In this document: piece by piece, positions 1 through 6,575 of the stretch
Layout of the letters: every line of letters starts with the position of its first letter
How positions within the stretch are numbered: position 1 is the first letter of the stretch
NCBI GenBank assembly: GCA_003250135.1
Contig: QKHF01000211.1
Coordinates: 1 to 9,390 of the forward strand
DNA: 9,390 bases
Source: Paracoccaceae bacterium
GTDB lineage: Bacteria > Pseudomonadota > Alphaproteobacteria > Rhodobacterales > Rhodobacteraceae
Direction of reading: 5' to 3'
Position numbers and translations under genes: made by a program
Notes under the pieces: model-generated
The model's input: the letters and a program-made list of their open reading frames with translations, nothing else
Databases searched by the model: none
What the model was told of the DNA's origin: nothing

Positions 1-1164
1 GTGGGCTCGTCGCTGGAGGGGCATGTGACGCCCATTCGCGGCGGGGTCAGCCTGGACATGATGCGCATGAACCGGGTGCTGGCGATCCACCCGCAGGATC
101 TGGACGCTGTCGTCCAGCCGGGCGTCACCCGCAAGGAGCTGAACGCCGCGCTTAAGGGAACGGGCCTCTTCTTCCCGGTCGATCCGGGCGCCGACGCCTC
201 GCTGGGCGGGATGGCGGCGACCCGCGCCTCGGGCACCAACGCCGTGCGCTACGGCACGATGAAGGACGCGGTGCTGGGACTGGAGGCGGTGCTGGCCGAC
301 GGCCGGATCATCCGCACCGGCGGGCGGACGAAGAAATCCTCCGCCGGGTATGACCTGACGCGGCTTCTGGTCGGCTCGGAGGGCACGCTCGGGATCATCA
401 CCGAACTGACGCTGCGCCTGCACGGGCTGCCCGAGGCGATCTCGGCCGCGGTCTGCGCCTTTCCCGGCGTCGAGGCGGCGGTGACCACGGTGATCGAGAC
501 CATCCAGATGGGACTGCCGGTCGCCCGCATCGAGTTCCTCGACGAGGCGCAGATCGCCGCCTGCAACGCGTATTCCAAACTCGACCTCGCCATCGCCCCC
601 ACCCTGTTCCTTGAATTTCACGGCAGCGACACCGCCGTCGCCGAGCAGGCCGAGACCTTCGGCGAGATCGCACGCGACCACGGCGCGACCGGATTCGACT
701 GGGCGGCGCGAGAGGAGGATCGCAACCGCCTGTGGGCTGCGCGGCACGACGCCTACTGGGCCGCCAAGGCGGCCTCGCCGGGCGCAGGGGTCTATGTGAC
801 GGACGCCTGCGTGCCGATCTCGCGCCTCGCCGAATGCCTGCTGGAGACGCGGGCCGACATCGACGCCTCGCCGCTGACCGGCATGATGGTCGGGCATGTG
901 GGCGACGGAAATTTCCACGTTGTGCTGCTGATCGACCCGAACTCGGAGGCAGATGCGCGAGAGGTGGAGCGGCTGACGGCGCGGATCGCCGAGCGCGCGC
1001 TGGCGATGGATGGCACCGTCACGGGCGAGCATGGCGTCGGCCTTGGCAAGATGCGCTTCATGCGCGCTGAGCACGGGCCCGCTCTGGATGCGATGGCCGA
1101 GATCAAGCGGGCTCTCGACCCGCTCAACATTCTCAATCCGGGCAAGATCGTGGAGATCAACTAG
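1..1164 (+). CDS. FAD-dependent D-lactate dehydrogenase (cytochrome)-type oxidase, 5'-truncated by the window edge
   Basis: This is a flavoprotein of the FAD-linked oxidase (PCMH-type FAD-binding plus FAD-oxidase C-terminal) family, whose members oxidise D-lactate or similar 2-hydroxy acids and pass electrons to cytochrome c or quinone. The 387 visible residues start inside the FAD-binding domain. GSSLEGHV (2-9) normally lies some 75-80 residues into the protein, so the GTG at base 1 is probably an internal valine codon, not a start. FFPVDPGADASLGGMAATRA (57-76) with GTNAVRYGTM (78-87) and SSAGYDLTRLLVGSEGTLG (113-131) are FAD-binding segments. GHVGDGNFH (298-306) carries the metal-binding histidines, and EHGVG (343-347) is the C-terminal signature, followed by the usual LNPGKI ending. 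The motif set fits D-lactate dehydrogenase (cytochrome) better than GlcD, but substrate cannot be proved from sequence. The gene converges on recN and shares its last four bases with it. It is functionally unrelated to its neighbours. Confidence 0.9.
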   Translation: MGSSLEGHVTPIRGGVSLDMMRMNRVLAIHPQDLDAVVQPGVTRKELNAALKGTGLFFPVDPGADASLGGMAATRASGTNAVRYGTMKDAVLGLEAVLADGRIIRTGGRTKKSSAGYDLTRLLVGSEGTLGIITELTLRLHGLPEAISAAVCAFPGVEAAVTTVIETIQMGLPVARIEFLDEAQIAACNAYSKLDLAIAPTLFLEFHGSDTAVAEQAETFGEIARDHGATGFDWAAREEDRNRLWAARHDAYWAAKAASPGAGVYVTDACVPISRLAECLLETRADIDASPLTGMMVGHVGDGNFHVVLLIDPNSEADAREVERLTARIAERALAMDGTVTGEHGVGLGKMRFMRAEHGPALDAMAEIKRALDPLNILNPGKIVEIN

Positions 1165-2819
1165 CCCGCCAGCAGCGCCTCCGCCGCGCCGCGAGCCTCC
1201 GCCGTCACCGTCTCGCCCGACAGCATGCGGGCGATCTCGTCCACCCGCTCCTGCGGGCCAAGCGGAACCACGCTGGTGCGTGTGAGGTCGCCCTCGACCG
1301 CTTTCCAGATGCGCCATTGCCGGTCCGCGCGCGCCGCCACCTGCGGCGAATGGGTGACGACCAGAACCTGGCTGCCTTCGGCCAGCGCCGCCAGGCGCCG
1401 ACCCACCGCGTCCGCCGTGGCGCCGCCGACGCCGCGGTCGATCTCATCGAAGATCATGGTCACGTCGCCCGCCGAGGCGAGCGGAACCTTAAGCGCCAGA
1501 AGAAAGCGCGACAGCTCCCCGCCAGAGGCGATCTTGCCGATCGGCCCGGGCTTCGACCCGGGGTTGGTGGCGACGGTGAAGGCGACGCGGTCGATCCCGT
1601 CCGGCCCGGCGTCCTCGGGCGGCAGCGTCTCCACCTCGGTCCGGAAAACGGCCCGCTCCATCTTGAGCGGTCTCAACTCGGCCCCCACCGCCGCATCCAG
1701 CCGCTGGGCGGCGGCGCGGCGCACCTTGCTGAGCGCTTCCGCGGCGGAGAGGTATCGGGCGCGAGCAGCCTCCGCCTCCGCCGAGAGTTCTCCGATCCGG
1801 CCCTCGCCAGCGTCGATGGCGTCCAGCTTACCCGCGAGCACGTCACGCAATTCCGCCAGATCATCGGGCTGGACGTTGTGCTTGCGGGCGAGGCCGCGCA
1901 GCGCGAACAGACGCTCCTCCACCGCCTCAAGCCGGTAGGGCTCGAACGTCAGCGCCTCCAGCGCGGACTCGACGCCCGACTGCGCCTCGCTGAGTTCCGT
2001 CATGGCGCGATCGAGTGCGGCCAGCGGCTCATCCAGCCGGCCTTCCAGCTGGGGCGCGGCGTGATCGAGACGGCGGAGCGCGTCGCCCATCGCGCCCTCC
2101 GCGCCCTCCGGCCCCAGCGCCTCGGCCGCTTTGGCGACTTCCTCGCGCATCCGTTCGGCGGCCTGCATCAGGCGTCGTTCGGCGTCCAGCGCGTCGGCCT
2201 CGCCCGGCTCTGGCGCGATCTCATCCAGTTCCTCTACCGCATGGCGCAGGTAATCGGCGTCGCGGGCGGCGTCCTCCTGCGCGACGCGGGCTGCGGAGAG
2301 CGCGTCCTCGGCTGCACGGGCGGCGCGCCAGAGCTTCGAGACCTCGGCCGCCTCTCCCGTCACCCCTGCGAAGGCGTCGAGCAGGGCCCGATGCCCGGCC
2401 GGGTTCAGCAGGCCCCGGTCGTCATGCTGGCCATGTGTCTCCACCAGAAGCTCGCCGATGGCGCGAAGCGTTCCGGCGCTGGTCGGCTGGTCGTTGACGA
2501 AGGCCCGCCCCCGCCCGTCGGCCGAGACGGCGCGGCGCAGGATCAATCCGTCTTCCGCAGCTGGCAGACCCGCCTCCGCCAAGGCGGCGTGGACGGGGTG
2601 ATCTGGGGCGGGCTCGAACACGGCGACAGCCGAGCCCTGATCGGCGCCTTCGCGCACAAGCCCCGCGCCGCCGCGCGCGCCCAGCGCCAGTCCCAGCGCG
2701 TCCAGAAGGATCGATTTGCCGGCGCCCGTCTCGCCGGTCAACGCGTTCAGGCCGGGCCCGAACTCAAGGTCGAGCGCGTCGATCAGAACGATGTCGCGGA
2801 TCGAGAGTTGCCGGAGCAT
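1161..2819 (-). CDS. recN: DNA repair protein RecN
   Basis: RecN is an SMC-like ATPase of double-strand-break repair that acts with RecA on the nucleoid. The 552-residue length is typical and the protein looks complete. Visible motifs are Walker A GETGAGKS (29-36), the conserved ETHGQHD segment (127-133), a long Ala/Glu/Arg-rich helical middle (about 155-375) expected to form the short coiled coil, signature SGGELSR (432-438), Walker B TMIFDEID (454-461) with catalytic E459, and the switch histidine in VVTHSPQ (487-493). The ATG at 2819-2817 is supported by GAGG at 2830-2827, seven bases upstream. The gene lies 27 bp after bamD with no hairpin between, so the two are probably co-transcribed, the usual arrangement in alphaproteobacteria. 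I see no LexA-type box immediately upstream, so damage control, if present, would act from before bamD or from inside it. The TAG stop overlaps the stop of the convergent oxidase gene. Confidence 0.97.
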   Translation of the reverse strand: MLRQLSIRDIVLIDALDLEFGPGLNALTGETGAGKSILLDALGLALGARGGAGLVREGADQGSAVAVFEPAPDHPVHAALAEAGLPAAEDGLILRRAVSADGRGRAFVNDQPTSAGTLRAIGELLVETHGQHDDRGLLNPAGHRALLDAFAGVTGEAAEVSKLWRAARAAEDALSAARVAQEDAARDADYLRHAVEELDEIAPEPGEADALDAERRLMQAAERMREEVAKAAEALGPEGAEGAMGDALRRLDHAAPQLEGRLDEPLAALDRAMTELSEAQSGVESALEALTFEPYRLEAVEERLFALRGLARKHNVQPDDLAELRDVLAGKLDAIDAGEGRIGELSAEAEAARARYLSAAEALSKVRRAAAQRLDAAVGAELRPLKMERAVFRTEVETLPPEDAGPDGIDRVAFTVATNPGSKPGPIGKIASGGELSRFLLALKVPLASAGDVTMIFDEIDRGVGGATADAVGRRLAALAEGSQVLVVTHSPQVAARADRQWRIWKAVEGDLTRTSVVPLGPQERVDEIARMLSGETVTAEARGAAEALLAG

Positions 2820-2846
2820 CGGACGCCCTCGTCGGTCAGGTCCGCG

Positions 2847-3686
2847 TCAGAGCCACTCGCCCTCGACGATCTGCCGATAGGACCGGGAGATCCAGGAATC
2901 GTCATCCTCACTGGGCGACAGGTTCGCGCCAGTCAGTAGGTCATAGCTGTCCGCGTACCAGTCCGAGCCGGGAAAATTGTGCCCCAGAACCGCGGCCGCG
3001 GTCTGCGCCTCGTTGGTCACGCCCATCGCCAGATAGCTTTCGACCAGCCGGTGCAGCGCCTCGGGCGCATGGGTGGTGGTCTGATAGCGCTCGATCACGG
3101 TGCGGAATCGGTTGATCGCGGCGACATGCTGCCCGCGCTTCAGATAGAAGCGGCCGATCTCCATCTCCTTGCCCGCAAGGTGGTCGCGGGTCAGGTCGAT
3201 CTTCAGCTTGGCGTCGCGGGCGTAGCTGGTCTCCGGATAACGGTCGACGACGGCGGTCAGCTCCTGCAGGGCGCGGCGGGTGTTGCCCTGATCGCGGCCC
3301 ACATCGGCGATCTGATCGTAATAGCTGACTCCGATCAGGTACTGCGCGCGGGCGGCCTCTGCGTCCGTCGGGTAGAACTGAAGAAAGCGCTCGGCGGCCA
3401 GGGCGGCCTGCTCGTACTGGCCGGCCTGATAATAGGCGAAGGACGCCTGGATCATCGCCTCCTTGGCCTCGTTCGACCAGGGGTGCAGACGCTCCACCTC
3501 CTCGTATTGCGCGGCGGCCTGCGCGGGGTTTCCGTCCAACAACGTCGCGTTCGCTTCCGCCAGAAGCACGTCCGCCGGGCGGGCGTCATCCTCCACCAGG
3601 CTGGCCTCGTCATCCGAGGAGCAGGCGGAGAGCGCGACCAGCGCAGCGGCGGCGACAACGGAGCGGAGGAGGGAAGCGGGGAGCAT
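2847..3686 (-). CDS. bamD: Outer-membrane assembly lipoprotein BamD (ComL)
   Basis: BamD is the essential lipoprotein of the Bam complex; with BamA it folds beta-barrel proteins into the outer membrane from the periplasmic side. I place the start at ATG 3686-3684, giving 279 residues. The protein then begins with a lipoprotein signal peptide: R8 in the n-region, an Ala/Val/Leu core at 10-18, and lipobox LSAC with lipidated C22. Ser at +2 (S23) fits export to the outer membrane. GGAAAG at 3700-3695 lies eight bases upstream as a ribosome binding site. The frame is open a further 63 codons upstream, but that extension would bury the signal peptide. The mature part is a run of TPR-like helical pairs (about 37-68, 74-107, 111-150, 163-199, 206-240) with family landmarks YEEVERLHPWS (61-71), DVGRDQ (128-133), RDHLAGKEMEIGR (167-179) and GHNFPGSDWYADSY (235-248). 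The acidic tail after about 255 is ordinary. It leads a two-gene unit with recN. Confidence 0.95.
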   Translation of the reverse strand: MLPASLLRSVVAAAALVALSACSSDDEASLVEDDARPADVLLAEANATLLDGNPAQAAAQYEEVERLHPWSNEAKEAMIQASFAYYQAGQYEQAALAAERFLQFYPTDAEAARAQYLIGVSYYDQIADVGRDQGNTRRALQELTAVVDRYPETSYARDAKLKIDLTRDHLAGKEMEIGRFYLKRGQHVAAINRFRTVIERYQTTTHAPEALHRLVESYLAMGVTNEAQTAAAVLGHNFPGSDWYADSYDLLTGANLSPSEDDDSWISRSYRQIVEGEWL

Positions 3687-3715
3687 TCGACGATCTTTCC
3701 GTACATGAAACTCTG

Positions 3716-3731
3716 GCCGGCGCGAGCCGGC
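3716..3731 (-). repeat. Perfect hairpin in the bamD leader
   Basis: Two copies of the self-complementary hexamer GCCGGC (3716-3721 and 3726-3731) flank a four-base loop, TCGC in the minus-strand RNA, giving a very stable short stem. It ends 29 bases before the bamD start. If the candidate promoter at 3739-3767 is used, the hairpin would sit at or next to the transcript 5' end, where such structures can slow decay. It lacks a following U-tract, so it is unlikely to be a terminator. The structure is seen directly; the function is inferred. Confidence 0.5.
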
Positions 3732-3738
3732 GATCATT

Positions 3739-3767
3739 CGCATAGCACAGGGCGAAAGAGGCGTCAC
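3739..3767 (-). promoter_or_regulatory. Candidate sigma-70-type promoter for bamD-recN
   Basis: On the minus strand, GTGACG (3767-3762, four of six matches to TTGACA) is separated by 17 bases from TATGCG (3744-3739, three of six matches to TATAAT). It lies between the lpxC terminator and the bamD start, where a promoter is needed if the terminator works. The -10 match is weak, as is common in G+C-rich alphaproteobacteria. Transcription would start near 3732, leaving a leader of about 46 bases. Confidence 0.35.
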
Positions 3768-3811
3768 GGGGGAGTTGCCGGCCCCGGCGGGACAGCGCGG
3801 CGGCCGGGCTT

Positions 3812-3841
3812 CACAAATGCGAACGGCGCCCGAAGGCGCCG
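3812..3841 (-). terminator. Probable intrinsic terminator of lpxC
   Basis: In the minus-strand RNA a seven-base-pair stem CGGCGCC/GGCGCCG (3841-3835 with 3830-3824) closes on a UUCG tetraloop, the exceptionally stable C(UUCG)G type frequent in Rhodobacterales terminators. It starts 30 bases after the lpxC stop. The following tract (3823-3812) is only moderately U-rich and interrupted, so termination may be partial and some transcripts may run into bamD-recN. Confidence 0.6.
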
Positions 3842-3871
3842 CCAAAGATTGGTCCGCACATGCGTGTCGGG

Positions 3872-4792
3872 TCACGCCACCTGGGTCGTATACTCGCGGC
3901 GGCGATCACGCGCCACCAGCGGAACGACCGGCGTCTCGGCCGATTCAAACCGCCAGGCGTTCGGCCGCGCCATCAGGGCGCGCAGCAGGCGGTTGGTCAT
4001 GCCGTGGCCCGCTTTGACGCCCACATATCGGCCCATCACCGGAGACCCGGCGAGCGCCAGATCGCCGATGGCGTCGAGGATCTTGTGGCGCACGAACTCA
4101 TCCGGATGACGCAGGCCGCCCGGGTTCAGCACGCGGCCATTGTCGACCACCACAGCGTTGTCCAGCGAGCCGCCCCGGCCCAGACCGGCGGCGCGAAGGC
4201 GCTCCACATCCGCCAGATGGCCGAAGGTGCGGCAGTCTGCAATGTCGTCGACGAAACCGTCGCTCGAGACCTTGAAGACGCGATGCTGGCGCCCGATGGC
4301 CGGGTCCTGGAAATCGATCTCGAAGTCGATCTCGAATTCGTCGGCCGGATGCAGTTCGGCGCGCGCGCCGCCCTCGCCATCCACAACCACCGTTTCAAGC
4401 ACACGGATCATCACTCGCTCTTCATCGAGCGAAAGCAGTCCGGTCTTGGCCAGACCGCGCACGAAATGCTCGGCGCTGCCGTCCATGATCGGCACTTCGG
4501 GGCCGTCGATTTCGATCAGGACGTTGTCGACGCCGCAGGCGCTGAGCGCGGACATGACATGCTCGACCGTCGAAACGGTGGCGCCGTCCGCGTTGCCCAG
4601 AACCGTGCAAAGGCGGGTGTCGCACACCGCGTCGAAACGCGCGGGGATCATGGAATCGCCTTCGGTCACGTCGACGCGCTTGAACCAGACGCCGTAATTG
4701 GCGGGCGCGGGACAGATGCGCATCCGGGCCTTCCGGCCGGAATGCACGCCCACACCGTCGAACGTGATGACGTCTTTCACCGTGTGCTGCAT
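3872..4792 (-). CDS. lpxC: UDP-3-O-acyl-N-acetylglucosamine deacetylase
   Basis: LpxC is the cytosolic zinc enzyme that removes the acetyl group from UDP-3-O-acyl-GlcNAc, the committed step of lipid A synthesis. The 306-residue length is normal. Zinc ligands and catalytic residues are all in place: E77-H78 in STVEHVMSAL (74-83), H236 and D240 in DEFVRHKILDAIGDL (231-245), and H263 in KAGHGMTN (260-267). These sit two (one for E77-H78) positions below the Escherichia coli numbering. The N-terminal FDGVGVHSG (11-19) and CRTFG (187-191) are further family landmarks. The ATG at 4792-4790 is preceded by GGCGGAACGAGAC, with a purine-rich ribosome binding site. The gene lies downstream of ftsZ, as in many proteobacteria, but is isolated by a terminator on each side, so it probably forms a single-gene transcription unit. 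Its level is usually also controlled by proteolysis; nothing here tests that. Confidence 0.97.
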   Translation of the reverse strand: MQHTVKDVITFDGVGVHSGRKARMRICPAPANYGVWFKRVDVTEGDSMIPARFDAVCDTRLCTVLGNADGATVSTVEHVMSALSACGVDNVLIEIDGPEVPIMDGSAEHFVRGLAKTGLLSLDEERVMIRVLETVVVDGEGGARAELHPADEFEIDFEIDFQDPAIGRQHRVFKVSSDGFVDDIADCRTFGHLADVERLRAAGLGRGGSLDNAVVVDNGRVLNPGGLRHPDEFVRHKILDAIGDLALAGSPVMGRYVGVKAGHGMTNRLLRALMARPNAWRFESAETPVVPLVARDRRREYTTQVA

Positions 4793-4819
4793 GTCTCGTT
4801 CCGCCTGTTTTCGCGTCTA

Positions 4820-4830
4820 TTTATAATCCG
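4820..4830 (-). promoter_or_regulatory. Candidate -10 element for lpxC
   Basis: TATAAA (4825-4820 on the minus strand) matches five of six bases of the sigma-70 -10 consensus, in an AT-rich patch 27 bases before the lpxC start. No acceptable -35 lies 15-19 bases upstream, so the element is incomplete by consensus and would need an activator or a relaxed sigma factor. A promoter somewhere in 4793-4941 is expected, because a strong terminator separates lpxC from ftsZ. Confidence 0.3.
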
Positions 4831-4867
4831 GGCGCTTTGGTAGCCCTTTATCGCCCATTCAGAGGTA

Positions 4868-4895
4868 GTGAACTTGTTGCGCTGCGGCAATTCAC
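4868..4895. repeat. Imperfect inverted repeat upstream of lpxC
   Basis: GTGAA (4868-4872) and TTCAC (4891-4895) are perfect inverted arms. Inside them, TTGC (4877-4880) and GCAA (4887-4890) add a second complementary pair around a six-base centre, offset by four bases on one side. The element lies 76-103 bases before the lpxC start, in the leader or promoter zone. It could be an operator or an RNA hairpin; I do not recognise a known regulator consensus. Confidence 0.4.
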
Positions 4896-4941
4896 TCTTG
4901 GTTACCTTTTGCAACACACTTTCACGACACATTAGATGAGC

Positions 4942-4982
4942 TAAAAAGCAAAGCGCCGCCAACGGGTTACGCTGGCGGCGCT
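4942..4982 (-). terminator. Strong intrinsic terminator of ftsZ
   Basis: On the minus strand AGCGCCGCCA (4982-4973) pairs perfectly with TGGCGGCGCT (4961-4952). The stem continues inward by one G-U and two G-C pairs to a five-base loop, about 13 pairs in all. TTGCTTTTTA (4951-4942) follows as the U-tract. It begins 33 bases after the ftsZ stop. This is the best terminator in the window and should separate the ddlB-ftsQ-ftsA-ftsZ transcript from lpxC. Confidence 0.88.
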
Positions 4983-5000
4983 GATCTCAAATTTTCCTAT

Positions 5001-5012
5001 CGGACCGGTCCG
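5001..5012. repeat. 12-bp perfect palindrome just after ftsZ
   Basis: CGGACCGGTCCG is its own reverse complement and lies three bases beyond the ftsZ stop codon, before the terminator. As RNA it could form only a very short stem, so it may be a chance G+C-rich palindrome or a dyad binding site. No function is assigned. Confidence 0.35.
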
Positions 5013-5015
5013 CGA

Positions 5016-6575
5016 TCAATTCGCCTGCCGCCTCAGGAATGCTGGAATCTCGATCTTCAGGTCTTCCTCGGCCGGCTGATACCGTTGCGCGGGCGCTTCA
5101 GAGCCGACCGCTTGCGCCTGTTCGGGCCGGCTGGCCGCCGCTGCGCCGGTCATCCGGTGGATCAGGCTGTTGAACCCGAATTTCGGCTGGGCGGCCTGCG
5201 AAGGACGCGGCTCGCGCGGCAGTTCCGCAACCGCCGCGTGGGACGCCGCGGGCGCGGCTTCCGCCATTTCCGGCTCACTATCGGTCTCATCCGCCGTCAC
5301 GGGCGCGGGCGCGATGAACTCTGCCGCAGGCGCCGGCGCCTCGGGCTTGCGCGGCTCGGCCTGCGGCAGATCCAGATCGGCCGGGTCGAGGTCGAGGCCC
5401 AGATCCTCCTGCGCCTTGGGCTTGGCCGGAGCCGCCGCCACGGGCGCGGCGGGCGCCTCGGCGACCGGAGCGGCTGGCTGCGACGCGGGCGCGGCCGCGC
5501 GCTTGACAGCCTCGCGCATCGCGGTGCTGACGCCGCCCGTCATCTGCTGCTGCGGCGCCGGCGTCTGAGCGGCTTGCTGTTTAGGCGTCTGGATCGGCTC
5601 CCGCGCCTCCGCCGCGTCGATGCCGGTGGCGACGACCGAAACGCGCATCACGCCGTCCAGGTCGGGGTCGAGCGTCGAGCCGACGATGATGTTGGCGTCG
5701 GGGTCGACTTCCGAGCGGATGCGATTGGCCGCCTCGTCCAGTTCGAACAGCGTCAGGTCGTAGCCGCCGGTGATGTTGATCAGCACGCCGCGGGCGCCCT
5801 TCAGGCTGACTTCGTCCAGCAGCGGGTTGGCGATCGCCTTCTCGGCGGCGTCGATGGCGCGGCTTTCGCCGTCGGCCTCGCCGGTGCCCATCATCGCCTT
5901 GCCCATCTCGTCCATCACGGCGCGCACGTCGGCGAAGTCGAGATTGATCAGGCCGGGCCGGACCATCAGGTCGGTCACGCCCTTGACGCCCTGATAGAGC
6001 ACATCGTCCGCCATCATGAACGCCTCGGCGAAGGTCGTGCGCTCATTCGCGATGCGGAACAGGTTCTGGTTGGGGATGATGATCAGCGTATCAACATACT
6101 GCTGAAGCTCCTCCACCCCGCTCTCGGCGGTGCGCATCCGGTGCGCGCCCTCGAACTGGAACGGCTTGGTGACGACGCCGACGGTCAGGATGCCCATCTC
6201 GCGCGCGGCGCGAGCGATCACCGGAGCGGCCCCTGTGCCGGTGCCGCCGCCCATCCCGGCGGTGATGAAGCACATGTGGCTGCCGGCGAGGTGATCGATG
6301 ATCTCGTCGATCGACTCCTCGGCCGCCGAGCCGCCGACCTGCGGCTTCGCGCCGGCGCCCAGACCTTGCGTCACGCCGACGCCAAGCTGGATGCGGCGCG
6401 GCGCCTTCGACTGCTGCAGCGCCTGGCTGTCGGTATTCGCCGTGACGAATTCCGCGCCTTCCAAGTTTTTCTCGATCATGTTGTTGACGGCGTTTCCACC
6501 TGCGCCGCCAACGCCAAATACCGTGATCCGCGGCCGGAGGTCTTGCTTCTCCGGCATCTTGAGAGTCAACGCCAT
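5016..6575 (-). CDS. ftsZ: Cell division GTPase FtsZ with long C-terminal linker
   Basis: FtsZ is the tubulin-like GTPase that polymerises into the Z-ring at midcell and recruits the divisome. The core (about 15-320) is canonical: GVGGAGGNAVNNMI (21-34), NTDSQAL (47-53), tubulin signature GGGTGTG (109-115), and T7-loop NLDFADV (211-217), whose acidic residues complete the neighbouring subunit's GTPase site. At 519 residues it is much longer than the roughly 383 of Escherichia coli. The excess is a Pro/Ala/Glu-rich linker (about 321-504) before the conserved tail peptide KIEIPAFLRRQAN (507-519), the docking site for FtsA and other partners. Two ordered-looking islands lie in the linker: acidic DLGLDLDPADLDLPQ (391-405) and FGFNSLIHRMTG (466-477). 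The ATG at 6575-6573 is preceded by AGGCGGA, four bases away. A 96-bp leader separates it from ftsA, and a strong terminator follows. Confidence 0.98.
   Translation of the reverse strand: MALTLKMPEKQDLRPRITVFGVGGAGGNAVNNMIEKNLEGAEFVTANTDSQALQQSKAPRRIQLGVGVTQGLGAGAKPQVGGSAAEESIDEIIDHLAGSHMCFITAGMGGGTGTGAAPVIARAAREMGILTVGVVTKPFQFEGAHRMRTAESGVEELQQYVDTLIIIPNQNLFRIANERTTFAEAFMMADDVLYQGVKGVTDLMVRPGLINLDFADVRAVMDEMGKAMMGTGEADGESRAIDAAEKAIANPLLDEVSLKGARGVLINITGGYDLTLFELDEAANRIRSEVDPDANIIVGSTLDPDLDGVMRVSVVATGIDAAEAREPIQTPKQQAAQTPAPQQQMTGGVSTAMREAVKRAAAPASQPAAPVAEAPAAPVAAAPAKPKAQEDLGLDLDPADLDLPQAEPRKPEAPAPAAEFIAPAPVTADETDSEPEMAEAAPAASHAAVAELPREPRPSQAAQPKFGFNSLIHRMTGAAAASRPEQAQAVGSEAPAQRYQPAEEDLKIEIPAFLRRQAN

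Noticed and set aside
1..3. GTG at base 1 as the true start of the oxidase gene
   Set aside because: The family FAD-binding domain needs about 75-80 more residues before GSSLEGHV, and this triplet fits the internal valine of that conserved segment.
1317..2939. Open frame of 540 codons on the plus strand opposite recN and the end of bamD
   Set aside because: It is an antisense shadow of high third-position G/C; it crosses a gene boundary on the other strand and shows no family motif.
3821..3835. GAAC-N7-GAAG resembling an alphaproteobacterial LexA box upstream of bamD-recN
   Set aside because: The second half is off-consensus, and the sequence is the stem-loop of the lpxC terminator, which explains it better. 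An SOS link to recN would be attractive but is not supported.
2979..4843. Two long plus-strand open frames opposite bamD and lpxC (2979-4109 and 3860-4843)
   Set aside because: They overlap each other, run through the lpxC terminator and bamD promoter region, and have low-complexity products; the minus-strand genes explain the coding signal.
4777..4962. 61-codon minus-strand open frame in the ftsZ-lpxC spacer
   Set aside because: It begins inside the ftsZ terminator hairpin and overlaps the lpxC start; I see no good ribosome binding site and no recognisable product.
4940..4985. ftsZ terminator acting on plus-strand transcription as well
   Set aside because: There is no plus-strand gene upstream to terminate, and the plus-side flank has only a short interrupted T-tract.
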